Of a stretch of 64,000 bases of DNA, positions 25,581-36,840 are shown piece after piece (positions within the stretch are counted from its first letter, which is position 1; every line of letters begins with the position of its first letter). Under the pieces are notes generated by a model that had not been told where the DNA came from, ran no database searches, and worked only from the letters and a program-made list of their open reading frames with translations. Both the position numbers and the translations under genes were made by a program. The DNA is from Tubulanus polymorphus (taxonomy: Eukaryota; Nemertea; Palaeonemertea; Tubulaniformes; Tubulanidae): the NCBI RefSeq assembly GCF_964204645.1, contig NC_134034.1, forward strand, positions 10,411,414 to 10,475,413, read 5' to 3'.

Positions 25581-26019
25581 AATTTGACTCTTAAAAGTTA
25601 AAAACTACGTGTATTCATTTGAAACATATATCGCATTCGATATTGCTATCATGGGCTTTTTTCTCAACTCACAAATTTTATGCACAGACAGCGTTGCAGA
25701 ATTCGGCCCTAGGCCCATTTTGAATTTTCGACACCGCGAGCCAAAAATTTTTCCAATATATCGTGTCGGAAATTTCCTTTGCTTTCTTGTCTTTTTTCGA
25801 TTGACACTCCCCTAGGGTCGAGAGGGGTGACGCGTCGATGAATTAAACGCGTAAATGAATACACGATTAGGACAAACTCTCGCATTTTCTCGCCTCGAGT
25901 ACGAGATCGTAATCGGTAACGTGTGTTATTTGATTGAATACAAGTCGATCTGCATTTTGGGGATTGCTAGGAGTTTGGTGTAATCTTTTTGGGCCGTTAT
26001 ACATTTTTAATGAATCATT

Positions 26020-26970
26020 TTACTCTCAAGTCAAGTGATCCGACTTGAGCGGAGTCTACTGTACCATCCAATTTAGATATCACTCTCAAGTCAAAAGATC
26101 CGTTTTGAGCGGAGTCTACTGTACCATCCAACTCAGCACTCTCAGGTCAAAAGATCAGACTTGTGCGGAGTCTACTGTACCATCTAACTCAGATATCACT
26201 CTCAAGTCAAAAGATCTGACTTGAGCGGAGTCTACTGTATCATACAACTCAGATATCACTCTCATGTCAAAAGATCAGACTTGAGCGGAGTCTACTGTAC
26301 CATCCAACTCGGATATCACTGTCAAGTCAAAAGATCAGACTTGAGCGGAGTCTACTGTATCATCAAACTCAGATATCACTCTCAAGTCAAAAGATCAGAC
26401 TTGAGCGGAGTCTACTGTATCATCCAACTCAGCACTCTCAGGTCAAAAGATCTGACTTGAGCGGAGTCTACTGTACCATCCTACTCAGATATCACTCTCC
26501 AGTCAGAAGATCTGACTTGAGCGGAGTCTACTGTATCATCCAACTCAGATATCACTCTCAAGTCAAAAGATCTGACTTGAGCGGAGTCTACTGTACCATC
26601 CAACTCAGATATCACTCTCCAGTCAGAAGATCTGACTTGAGCGGAGTCTACTGTATCATCCAACTCAGATATCACTCTCAAGGCAAAAGATCTGACTTGA
26701 GCGGAGTCTACTGTACCATCCTACTCAGATATCACTCTCAGGTCAAAAGATCAGACTTGAGCGGAGTCTATTGTATCATCCAACTCAGATATCACTGTCA
26801 AGTCAAAAGATCAGACTTGAGCGGAGTCTACTGTATCATCCAACTCAAATATCACTCTCCAGTCAGAAGATCTGACTTGAGCGGAGTCTACTGTACCATC
26901 AAACTCAGATATCGCTCTCAGGTCAAAAGATCAGACCTGAGCGGAGTCTTCTGGGACCATCCAACTATAT
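26020..26970 (+). repeat. 60-bp tandem repeat array, about 15-16 copies
   Basis: The unit is GATATCACTCTCAAGTCAAA AGATCTGACTTGAGCGGAGT CTACTGTACCATCCAACTCA. Because 60 is divisible by three, the array creates 79- and 217-codon open frames with a 20-residue period (SGVYCTIQLRYHSQVKRSDL). Two units have lost the ATAT segment. No signal peptide, promoter or splice context supports coding. Confidence 0.92.
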
Positions 26971-27184
26971 ATATATCCAAACAAAAATCCAATGACACTA
27001 AGATTTACGTCATAACTCATTTACACGTATATACATTTAACTCGTTCGCCCGGCGCCTACTCAAATATAATTTTTATCTCAAATCAAATCAAGGAAACCT
27101 GCGCAGATAGATATATATATGTACGCATGAGACGCACGTTAACGAGATAACCGATGAGTTACCTATAAATAGACGTCCTCTGTA

Positions 27185-27292
27185 GAGAGGCAGAGAGACA
27201 GAGAGACAGAGACAGAGAGAGAGAGGCAGAGAGACAGAGAGACAGAGAGACAGAGGGAGACAGAGAGACAGAGAAAGAGAGGGAGAAATGTC
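27185..27292 (+). repeat. GAGACA microsatellite
   Basis: Purine-rich GAGAGACAGA repeats of about 105 bp, low complexity. Confidence 0.85.
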
Positions 27293-27868
27293 GCGTTTTC
27301 ATTCAGTATTTTGAATGACAAGAATGACGTCAGGTCTCCTTCCGTCGTTAGCCGTCTGCTCAGCGCCCACACAGTCAGTCAACACACGAGAATCGCGCTG
27401 AAGTAAAACTTAAATATTTAATGTGTAGAGAAAAGGAAGAATTCTATTGTTAGAACATAATATTCTAATATTAGAATAACATGAACAGCTAACATTTGAA
27501 ACTGATGGCGACAGTCATCTTTTAGAGAAGAGACCGATTCCTGTTGATGTCTAGGTTGGAACATCTCCACGTTTTCGAGAAGGATCTAAACGATTCGCGA
27601 TGGGAAGCCATTCAATGAGACAGCCATCTTTTCGAGAAAGCTTCAGGTCGATTAGATCTTGATGATATCGTATACGTAGGGGGCCATCTTTTCACGATCG
27701 AACTGTAGATCGATTTACTAGGTAGGTTGATGACGGAATAGGGGCATTGCGACAGCTCTGGATCGGTTTTTATAGATCAAGTCGTTGTAGTTCATTCTGA
27801 TGACGTCATAGGTGTGATTCACGGGGCAGCAATCTTTTCTAAACCGGTCTAAGCATGTTTTAGCCCGC

Positions 27869-27936
27869 CGCACACGGCACCGAAAAAAAAACTCTTTTCT
27901 CGTGAAGAATGTTTTCGATGTGTTATGCCGTGTGCG
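27869..27936. repeat. Short inverted repeat
   Basis: CGCACACGGCA at the left is matched by TGCCGTGTGCG at the right, with a 46-bp spacer. It resembles the CACACGAC hairpin at 9981-10052 and may be a small fold-back element. Confidence 0.55.
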
Positions 27937-27999
27937 TTGAACGTTTTTTTCAAAACATTCACTCAAATGTATCTCATTTACGTTAGGATATAAAATGTT

Positions 28000-29500
28000 T
28001 TATGAGAGCCGGCGTAGTTTATCTATCACGTGATCAAACACGTGTCCTATCACTTAGTCCACTGAGTAACCTCGTGGCGATTCAGTCCGTCTGAATATCC
28101 TAGACGCATATGTGTTATCAAAAATTTCTTTTTTATTAGAAAGTTCTATCGTCTGACGAGGATTAAGAATCAATTAGGAGGTTAGGTGGTCAACCTGTTT
28201 TCTGATTTGGTGAATACAAGTGTAATGCCGGTAGTGTGCGATGGGCTGTACGCGTAAAGATATATACGTGTAAAATAAAGCGTTTATTTTCATGCGTCTC
28301 ATTTATTTTCTGAGAAATAGCAAAACGGTTTTCGTCAATAGTTCCCCTGCACACAGACCGAGTTCGCACTTTTACAAGTCTCGCAAATTGGCCGCTAATT
28401 GGAGCCTAATTGGAATTTAAATTCAATCAACACGTCGCCAATTAAGACATGCTATGCAGCCGAGCTCGAACCACGAGGGGACTAAAACTTAATTTGAAAC
28501 GGGAGCACGTTCCCTGTTGGAAGCTTCCAATCTATATTTGTAATTTGAAAGAGGCGCCAGATGGACCGAGGCAGGCATTTGGGGCCAAAGTCAAGGCTGA
28601 GAGAGACTAATATGTGCGTTAGTATATATACTGAGTTTGTTTGAGGAAAACATATTACTAAGCTTTGTGTTTTGAAGTATTTTGGGATTCGAACATGGCA
28701 CCGGGCTGATCATTTCGGAATTGTTACATTCACTTCATAACATACGCATTCTTTTTTGGATTTGAGAAATATCCGGATTCTGGATCGAATTTCGGCTAAA
28801 AATTCGGTATAAAGCGACACCCGTCTATTAGGTTTGAGAAAAAAACTGATTCCGGATTCAATTCCGGGAATGTGTGTGCGGAGCACGGCAATTGGGTTTG
28901 ATAACACCGCGGATTCTGGATTGAATTCTGGTCTGTATAGTGTATAATGTAACCGTGTCCGGCGTTCGGGATTCAGGAGAGTAGTGTTTATCGTCGACTG
29001 AAAATGAAATTAGCTCCGGCTCTTCGCCGTGAAATTGGCGGGAAATTGACGCGCGGTTTACTAATGACCGAATAAAACGGTTTCCAGTCGCTGTTCGTGG
29101 CGGTCGTCGGCTTGTCACCGGATAGGTAATGGCTTTGTCTGCGAATCGCTGGTGAAACGCATCTCGACTGATGGGAAAATTAGAGAACGCAACATGTTTC
29201 CGCCTTTCCTCGGTCGTCTGCGGCGAGAGCCGTCAAGAGGAATCATCGGTTTGTTTTTACTGAGCGTAAAATCTAGATCGTGCGTCGAATTGACAGAAAA
29301 TTGTTCGAAAGTCATTCGAGGATTTAGAATTCGAATTTTTTCAAGCGGATTTTTTCCGATGTTCCGAAATTAGGAACTTTACTCACAAATAGTTTGAAAC
29401 ACCTTCCTGGGCTGATAGAAGAATTATAATTAGCTGTTAGAGGATGGATCGCTTTTATGCGCTTAGAACCTCATGAAAGAGTACGCCTCGTCTAAGTTTA
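28000..29500. other. Intergenic DNA, nothing recognised
   Basis: Open frames of 60-86 codons occur on both strands without domain, splice or codon-pattern support. No repeat family described elsewhere in this window is obvious here. Confidence 0.5.
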
Positions 29501-29512
29501 AAATCCAAACAT

Positions 29513-29606
29513 TTGAAAGATTAAAAACTAATTTTCTATCTACAAAAAAAAATCAAAATACACGACGTTTCCAACGCTCACTAGAGATCATCGCTAGGTG
29601 TTAGGG
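29513..29606 (-). mobile_element. Decayed copy of hammerhead-bearing fold-back element
   Basis: On the minus strand it reads ACACCTAGCGATGATCTCTA, then GTGAGCGTTGGAAACGTCGT and GTATTTTGATTTTTTT. It aligns with the right arm of the insertion at 35689-35969 but the catalytic-core equivalent is altered (CTAGCGA instead of CTGACGA) and stem II is weakened. Only one arm is present. Confidence 0.5.
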
Positions 29607-31050
29607 TATTTCTAGAAACGAGGGGACTAGGGAGAACACGTTGATTTCATTTTTTGATAAATAATCTTTTAAATTCTGTATGGGTTTTGTGCCGCGCTCC
29701 GCGTCAGAGCGTACAGGCTTTTTTACCACAACTAAATTACGTTTTAGTTGCTTTTAATAGTAGCGGAATTTGTAAACAGGTTGAGGAGTGATCACAATTC
29801 TTTTCGAGAAAAAAGAACAAAACTTTCCCTGATACGGGATATTTTTCTATAAGCCGTTCTTCCCTGTAAAACGGAAGATCATTACAGGCAGTAAAAGGAG
29901 GGATGCACAGAACCTATAAGTATCCCAGCCTTCTATATTTTCGTTGAAGTTCTTGTGACAGATTTAAGGGAAATTTTTGTATCAACAATTAAGGCGTCTC
30001 CAACTGAGGATTCGCCGATGAGTCAGATGCGTTTACAGCATTTCCAAGTGGAAACAATTCACCAGGCAGAGAAGTTAATAAGATCCGTTCGGGGCAGTTA
30101 AAAGTTGTTATTGGTCCATCCAGTAGAGGGCAACTCGAAACATTTCTTAGATTCTTGCACAAGGCCCGAAACACTCCCTACTAGATCTGCACATGGAATT
30201 TCCGATTGTTTTTTGGCTCGCAAACAATTTTTTGACAAATATGACTCATCAATGAAAATATGATGGGAAACCCTTCTGACGTCATCATCCAAGTTGGCAA
30301 GAGGTGGCAGCACATGACGGGGATAGCATCGAAAGTGCGGTGGCAGCACATTACGGTGCAGTGACTATACACGCCACAAGGAGTACTCCGCCTTCTATTA
30401 TATTTCTTATTTCTAACGAAAGATCATCTGGATAGTTCTCGAGCGTTTCGATTTCGAGCTGACGCAATATTCACCACGGGTCCACGCGACTTGCAGTCCG
30501 TCGTTTTACCGACAAAGCCTCAATCGCAAAAGTTATAGAGCATCGTAATTGGATAGACGATACCCTTGAACTTCACCGTAGTAGTTTAATAAGCCATTGA
30601 CAGAGATTACGAACTAACTCACGTACGCCGAGCTTAATTGTCTGCGCGAATTCGGTCTCTAGTGAATGCGAAATAGACTCTGGGCTTTTGTCGGCCGTTA
30701 ATTCAAATTTGTCTCGTTGCAGAAGACATCGCGTGCGCAACGTTCGAGTCGAGAACGCATCGCTTTTGGGATTTCTCGTTCATTTGGAGTATTGTCCGTC
30801 GGAGTAGATGAGCGCCATCGTTAGTCATATAGAATATCGATTTTCCACCATCGTATTACATCTTTCTTCCAGATTGTCACGTGACCGGGAAGGTCCCCGT
30901 ATTAGTTCGCAATCGTTTCGACCGGAGAATCAGTCACCATTTTTCTTTTTCTTTTTTCCTTTATTCATCGTCGACCGGTTTATCTTGTCGAGTCATGTCT
31001 AACTTGTCTCAGTCGATGTCGCGAAATCCGTGTGTTATTGGAGCGATGTC

Positions 31051-31754
31051 ACCCGGGGTGGTGACCAGACCTTAAGCGTTTATCATGAAAATAAGAACTC
31101 AACATTCAGCTTCTTACAGACTCAATCGCGGTCAAGCAGACCAAGAGGCAGAGGCAGATATGTTAGGAAACAGAGTATTTGACAAACTTTTACTCAGTAT
31201 TTGACACCAACTCTGTGTAGAATCTTACCAGTCTCAACTTTACCGCAGTAAGAGACAGGGTCTACTGTATTTCACAAACTCTTACTCAGTATTTGACACC
31301 AACTCGGGGTAGAATTTTACCAGTCTCAACTTTACCGCAGTAAGAGACAGGGTCTGTAATTCACAAACTCTTACTCAGTATTTGACACCAACTCGGGGTA
31401 GAATTTTACCAGTCTCAACTTAACCGCAGTAAGTGACAGAATCTACTGTTGAGACGGAGACAACTGTATTACACAATTTCTAACTCAGTTTTTTCAATCA
31501 ACTGAATCCATCTTGACTCCATCTTGATTCGATATTTTGCCTTCCCCGGTTCTAGTTACTCGTAAACTTTAAAGCACATTTTCTGACACGTATATGAATA
31601 GATCAATTAGAGATGTACTCATTAATTAGTTTCACGTTAATTAATTGGTATGTATATCTGGTTGCATACACGAGCGAGTGATCGTGTTTCAACACAGGTG
31701 AGGCGCACACACACACACACACACAGCCCGCAGGTGACACGGCTTTGATAGATT
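31051..31754 (+). repeat. 704-bp tandem duplication, copy 1
   Basis: Starts ACCCGGGGTGGTGACCAGAC and ends TTTGATAGATT. By eye it is identical to 31755-32458, including a run of CA repeats of the same length. It contains a three-unit 92-bp satellite array (about 31160-31460). Confidence 0.9.
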
Positions 31755-32458
31755 ACCCGGGGTGGTGACCAGACCTTAAGCGTTTATCATGAAAATAAGA
31801 ACTCAACATTCAGCTTCTTACAGACTCAATCGCGGTCAAGCAGACCAAGAGGCAGAGGCAGATATGTTAGGAAACAGAGTATTTGACAAACTTTTACTCA
31901 GTATTTGACACCAACTCTGTGTAGAATCTTACCAGTCTCAACTTTACCGCAGTAAGAGACAGGGTCTACTGTATTTCACAAACTCTTACTCAGTATTTGA
32001 CACCAACTCGGGGTAGAATTTTACCAGTCTCAACTTTACCGCAGTAAGAGACAGGGTCTGTAATTCACAAACTCTTACTCAGTATTTGACACCAACTCGG
32101 GGTAGAATTTTACCAGTCTCAACTTAACCGCAGTAAGTGACAGAATCTACTGTTGAGACGGAGACAACTGTATTACACAATTTCTAACTCAGTTTTTTCA
32201 ATCAACTGAATCCATCTTGACTCCATCTTGATTCGATATTTTGCCTTCCCCGGTTCTAGTTACTCGTAAACTTTAAAGCACATTTTCTGACACGTATATG
32301 AATAGATCAATTAGAGATGTACTCATTAATTAGTTTCACGTTAATTAATTGGTATGTATATCTGGTTGCATACACGAGCGAGTGATCGTGTTTCAACACA
32401 GGTGAGGCGCACACACACACACACACACAGCCCGCAGGTGACACGGCTTTGATAGATT
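31755..32458 (+). repeat. 704-bp tandem duplication, copy 2
   Basis: Second head-to-tail copy of 31051-31754. Only a 2-bp AC is shared at the outer junctions (GTC-AC before copy 1, ATT-AC after copy 2), so no obvious homology mediated the event. Either very recent duplication or an assembly artefact. Confidence 0.9.
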
Positions 32459-32564
32459 ACACTCATTATCAGGATCATTCATTTCCCCGGGAGAAACTTA
32501 TCTTTCGCTTTATCTCACTCAAAATACAACCAGAGACACAGAGAAAGAGAGCACGGTTTTTTTC

Positions 32565-32795
32565 GAAGGCATCGCCTAGTGGTTGAAATTTGATAAAAGC
32601 GCCCTCTACTGGTTAAAACGTGTCCAAAATTACCCCCTGGTTGAAAGGTTTTCAAAAGCGCCTCCAGGTGGTTTAAATTTAAAAGTTTTTGAAAGCGCCT
32701 CCTAGTGGTTTTAATGCTTTAAAAAGCGCCTCCTGGTGGTTATGTAGTTTTCAAAGGCACCCCCTAGTGGTAAAAATGTTTTAAGCTCTTCTAAG
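32565..32795 (+). repeat. Degenerate tandem repeat of about 40 bp
   Basis: Five or six units around AAAGCGCCTCCTAGTGGTTT with variable A/T-rich spacers. A further GGCGCCCCCTAGTGG block lies at about 32920. Confidence 0.7.
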
Positions 32796-33489
32796 GCTGT
32801 GCCTGCATACAATTCTCGAAAGAACGAAATATCAAATGCGATCCTTTCAATGCTGTGTGCGCATGCCGGAAATAAGCCATATATCGATGTATAGATTCGC
32901 TACCGCAATATCCGTTCTGGTAGGCGCCCCCTAGTGGGCGGGGCAATTACCAATTCCGCGAGAGTCATCGACAGTACACGCAAAAAACTTTTCATATCGG
33001 CGGAAATGAATGAGAGATGTCGACCGACCGATATAGATTCGGTTCCCTTACTACCAATATCCGTTCACATATCAATACACCATTACACGGGCTTTATCGC
33101 GAAGCGCTATTTTTTCTGATGATACAATATCCGGTTATCGAGTACTGAAGGTGAATCGACCTCCGCCGCGAGTTGTGGCAACTTTTTAAGCAAATTTCCG
33201 GCAGTTGTCGATCGGGTCGCGCACGCGCGAGTAAACGGCGTTAGAACACGTGACTGATTAGCGATTCCGGCGAGCGAGTAGTGTATAACATCTCGCGTAG
33301 TAATAACTCGACTCCTCGGTGGCCGATTTACCGCCCGCTCGTTCATTCTAGCTACGCGATTTGATACAATCGATAAATGATGATGGTGAAATTAACAGTT
33401 CATTCGATCAATGATCTCATTACATATTCAATTCAATCCACTTAACTACCACTAAACGATGTATATATATACCGCGTTAGGAATGAAAA

Positions 33490-33938
33490 TCTATCATCCC
33501 TAGGCAGGGATTCGAACTTGATGTCATCGTAAGACTCAGCCAAATTATACCCGACTAAAACGTCAAAACGTCGGACCAGGCCAAGCCTAGCGCGTGTAAG
33601 TTAAAGCCCAGGCGCGGGCCATGACTCGAGCCTTGTCCGGGCCAGCTCCCCCGACAGGGATTCGAACCTGATGGCATCGCTACACTCAGCCACCCTGCCA
33701 CACTAGACCGGGTGCGCAGGAACATACGCACGAAGATTTGCGGCACCAATCAGATCGGTCGTTGTATAATCGCTGAGGCAAATCTCTCTAAATGGCGGTC
33801 TATAAATGGAAAACCCAGAATGAAAACAAAACGGGATATTTGATTGGCTAATAATAACTAAACTGCACGCTCGTTCTAATGTGGCAGGGTCTCGTACCGC
33901 GGCGAGTCTAGCCATCAGGTTCGAATCCCGTTGAGGAT
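33490..33938. mobile_element. MITE with tRNA-like TIRs, partly nested
   Basis: Left end near 33645: CCCCGACAGGGATTCGAACC then TGATGGCATCGCTACACTCA. Right end 33885-33938: GCCATCAGGTTCGAATCCCG TTGAGGATG. The interior shares GGCACCAATCAGAT, TTGTATAATCG and AAACGGGATATTTGATTGGC with 16497-16835. A second, partial left end (GGCAGGGATTCGAACTTGAT) at 33500-33545 indicates an earlier insertion of the same family. No clean target duplication is visible. Confidence 0.7.
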
Positions 33939-34909
33939 GAATATTCTGCAGACGAATCTAAGGAAGACTCTGTGGTGATTCCCGGGAATTTGACGGAAGA
34001 TTTTCACGGGATTCCCATGGTTTCTAGAGAAGACTCTCACTGGATTTAAATGCGGATTCGATTAGGAAGCTTCTCCGAGGGCGATTCGAAGGAATTTCAT
34101 TATTACGGCAAGATATATAACTGTAGGAGACGGCCATTCAACTTTTGAGTTAAAAAGATAAATTACACTTTTGTTTTTTTTTCATATACACTCAAGTAGC
34201 TTATGCGACGAAATCTCGGCAATTCACGCGAGAATCACACTAGTCGAGTGTTATTGTCGGCATACCTCGCTTTTTGAATTCGAGTAGTATAGATCATGTC
34301 ACGCCATTAGTGTCATAAATCATTCAACGCGAATTGTGTCCCTGCTCAATGTGGCGCTCCATAGCGTTATCACCGGCACACAGAAAGCGCCGAGCTCTTT
34401 TTGCATCGCGCTCAACGACACATCAAAACTCTTTTTTTCGCCGATCCGATCGCGAAAAGATCGGGGATTTTCCTTTTCAGATTCATCGTACATCGGTAGC
34501 TGTATAAATCCCTTTTTTATATAAAGACGTAATACGAAAATATTGACTCGCTATTTCGAGTAAAAGACGATTTGCGTAAAATGCGAAGTTTGACCTGGAT
34601 CGGCGGCAAGGTTTTTGATCCGCCCAGTCACTGCTCTCTCAATAATTGTTGCATGAAAAAACCTGAGAATCACCGACAAATATCTGCATTTCATCCCCCT
34701 TAAAATGGTGCATAAATTTAGTTTATCAAGCAATGGACCGCAGAGCTAATGGAATTCAATGAAAACTTATGTTTCAAAAAAATCTCGAGGGACCGCCACA
34801 AAATGGCGCCTAGAAACTGGAAACTTCTTTATTGGGTCGGTTAGGGAATGCTAGCATCGGAAGATAACTCCGAGATGAAATCAGGTCGTTTTCAATGTTT
34901 TATAACTGT

Positions 34910-35110
34910 TCCGAGTTAAAATGTGGAACTGGATCCAGTGGGCCAGTTCCACAGTTAGAGTTAACTCTTGAGGAAAAATCAGTTCACTCAAACTGGAACC
35001 AGGGTCCAGTTCCACAGTTGTGAGTTAAGATTCGAAGAGTTAACTCGTTGAAAATGAACTAATTTAAGTCAGAGTCAACTCTAACTCACAACTGTGGAAC
35101 TGGGCCTGCC
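34910..35110. repeat. 45-bp satellite, locus 3, mixed orientation
   Basis: Units of GGAACTGGATCCAG and CCAGTTCCACAGTT occur in both orientations, with GAGTTAACTC linkers that are themselves palindromic. Confidence 0.7.
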
Positions 35111-35688
35111 CTTGGGAATTTGCAAACTTCCGATCGAGAGTCCATCGTGCAAATCACTTCATACTGCGCTTGACCGCCCAAAACGGCATAGCTCTACCGA
35201 AGGCGCGCGCGTGGCCCGATAAGAAGACTTTCGTAGCATAATAAATGCTAGCAGTGTAGGAAGACATCATTTACGGCATCTTTGAGCCTTCGCGCGGTGT
35301 ATCGTACTGGTATACACTAATACATCTACATTTACGTTTCTGCGCGCTATGATAAGACAAATTACTTTTGACGGATTTATATGATGGATAAGGAAATCTT
35401 CATAATAAGCTACTTTTCCCGTTGAATGACGCGAGAGCGGAGTGTGTATTATGATCTCGAGGGGCACATACTGCAGGCTAAAGCGATGATGATTACGGAC
35501 ATATTGCTCCCTGGTGATTCGATCGCGGCCATTATGAATCGGCTAGCGTCGAGAACGAGCACCTGCCGCGCTAGCTGTTATGACGATGACGGTCACGAGA
35601 TCGTATACAGCAAGTCGTCGCAGATGTCGTGAAATTAAGTACGACGGTGAACGGCTCAGCTGAAGAAGCTGAATTTACCTACCCTGTA

Positions 35689-35969
35689 GAACGATAACCA
35701 CACTCAGACGTGGTGAACGGATAATAAGATAAAATCCCACTATTTACTGATTAAAAGAATTTAAAAACCAGAATTTATTTATTCAATCAAAAATATATAA
35801 AAGACTCGACGTTTCGATCTCACCCTAGAGATCATCGCGTCTTATTTGACACCTGACGATGATCTCTAGGGTGAGATCGAAACGTCGTGTCTTTTATATA
35901 TTTTTGATTGAATAAATAAATTTTGGTTTTTAAATTCCTTTAATCTGTAAATAGTGGGATTTTATCTTA
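35689..35969 (+). mobile_element. 281-bp fold-back insertion within LINE remnant
   Basis: Flanked by a 14-bp duplication of LINE sequence. After about 34 bp of unique sequence it consists of two arms of about 113 bp (35724-35837 and 35857-35970) that are near-perfect inverted copies around a loop of about 19 bp. Arms contain AAAATCCCACTATTTACTG, TTTATTTATTCAATCAAAAA and the hammerhead-like segment. No ORF. Inverted arms with a hammerhead fit a Penelope-like element terminal repeat or a retrozyme-like unit; a plain MITE is the alternative. Confidence 0.7.
35848..35891 (+). ncRNA. Hammerhead-ribozyme-like motif
   Basis: Reads stem I GACAC, core CTGACGA, one extra T, stem II GATCTC-TAGGGT-GAGATC, GAAA, a minimal A-C/G-U stem III, cleavage triplet GTC and stem I GTGTC. 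Stem I (5 bp) and stem II (6 bp) pair fully. Short-stem-III hammerheads that work best as dimers are known from Penelope-like retroelements. The extra U between core and stem II is a deviation from CUGANGA, so activity is uncertain. The mirror arm on the minus strand lacks the CTGA. Confidence 0.5.
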
Positions 35970-36544
35970 TTACCTACCCTGTACTACCGGAGGGCCAGGG
36001 GTGACATGATAATGGTTTTCAACATCATGCGCCAAAACTACAATATTGATGGTAACACCATACTTGAGGTAGATAAGCGGAGACGTCAGTTGAGAGGTCA
36101 CAGTCAGAAACTTTTAAAGCCAAGGTGTAAGAAGGAGCTTTACAGCAAAGCTTTTTCTCGAATCGAAGTGTCAAAAAATGGAACAATCTGACGGAAAATA
36201 TAGTCACAGCTCCATCAATAAATTGCTTTAAAAGTACACTCGACAATTTCTGGGAAGACCAGAAATATCTTACCTCGTAAAATAGATTTTTTTTGTCAAT
36301 TCAAATCAATGTCACAAATTATAATAATCGTTTGTTTATTATTAAAATTTACTTTTATTCTAATTTTTTACTAATCAACTAAACTGAACTAACATCGTAT
36401 TAATCAATCCTGGGTAAATTTGCGGAATGGTGCTCCTGGTGTTACAATGTCGGTTGGTACCTCCATAGAGGTTGCCGATACGATCACCTTGGGCCACACG
36501 CACCTTATTTTCCTTTTTAGTATAACAATAACAACATTTGACCG

Positions 36545-36588
36545 AATAAATCCTTGGCGGTGGCGGTGGCGGTGGCGGTGGCGGTGGC

Positions 36589-36650
<62 letters not shown>

Positions 36651-36690
36651 TGGCGATGGTGATGGTGATGGTGGTGATGATGATGATGAC
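36545..36690 (+). repeat. GGC/GGT/GAT trinucleotide expansion
   Basis: About 40 uninterrupted GGYGGC units pass into GGCGAT and GGTGATG repeats. The frames read poly-Gly, poly-Arg, poly-Ala, poly-Pro or poly-His depending on strand and phase; none has gene context. G-rich on the plus strand. Confidence 0.95.
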
Positions 36691-36719
36691 AATGCAACAT
36701 TCAGCTTGAAAATTTCCCT

Positions 36720-36840
36720 CAGGGTCCATCCAGTTCCACAGTTGAGAATAAACTCTGAGTTAACTCATTGAAAAAAATGAACTAACTTTAACTCAGAGTT
36801 AACTCTAACTCACAACACTGTAGGACTGGGTCCAAGTTTC
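36720..36840. repeat. 45-bp satellite, locus 4 (fragment)
   Basis: CCAGTTCCACAGTTGAGAAT and GAGTTAACTCTAACTCACAA, as at 34910-35110. Confidence 0.6.

Larger units (their letters stand above)
35640..36270 (+). pseudogene. CR1/Jockey-type LINE RT C-terminus, split and frameshifted
   Basis: The frame AQLKKLNLPTL (35657-35688) continues after an insertion as YYRRARGDMIMVFNI (from about 35983), then LRGHSQKLLKPRCKK and, one frame over, WNNLTENIVTAPSINCFKST. LNLPTL-x-YRR-x-RGDMI and the late RGH-x-KLxK and WNxL-x(5)-APS-x-N-x-FK motifs are what I know from the C-terminal end of CR1/Jockey-like reverse transcriptases. The frame shifts near 36175. The insertion is duplicated at TTACCTACCCTGTA (35675-35688 and 35970-35983). 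Dead remnant. Confidence 0.75.

Noticed and set aside
26221-27110. 79- and 217-codon open frames
   Set aside because: They lie in the 60-bp tandem array, have a 20-residue period, no start context and no gene structure.
29989-30349. Two overlapping minus-strand frames of 61 and 83 codons
   Set aside because: They are shifted relative to one another, have no domain I recognise and overlap a short GTGGCAGCACATTACGG direct repeat; may be transposon debris.
30723-30807. Exon-like segment after a TTGCAG acceptor
   Set aside because: Only 27 codons, no partner exon, no recognised motif; two phases look equally plausible.
35426-35632. 68-codon frame of balanced composition upstream of the LINE remnant
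   Set aside because: No domain, no splice partner, and it ends just before the LINE fragment; insufficient support.
36375-36729. Poly-Pro, poly-His/Arg and poly-Ala frames
   Set aside because: All are readings of the GGC/GGT run; three phases are open at once, as expected of a simple repeat.
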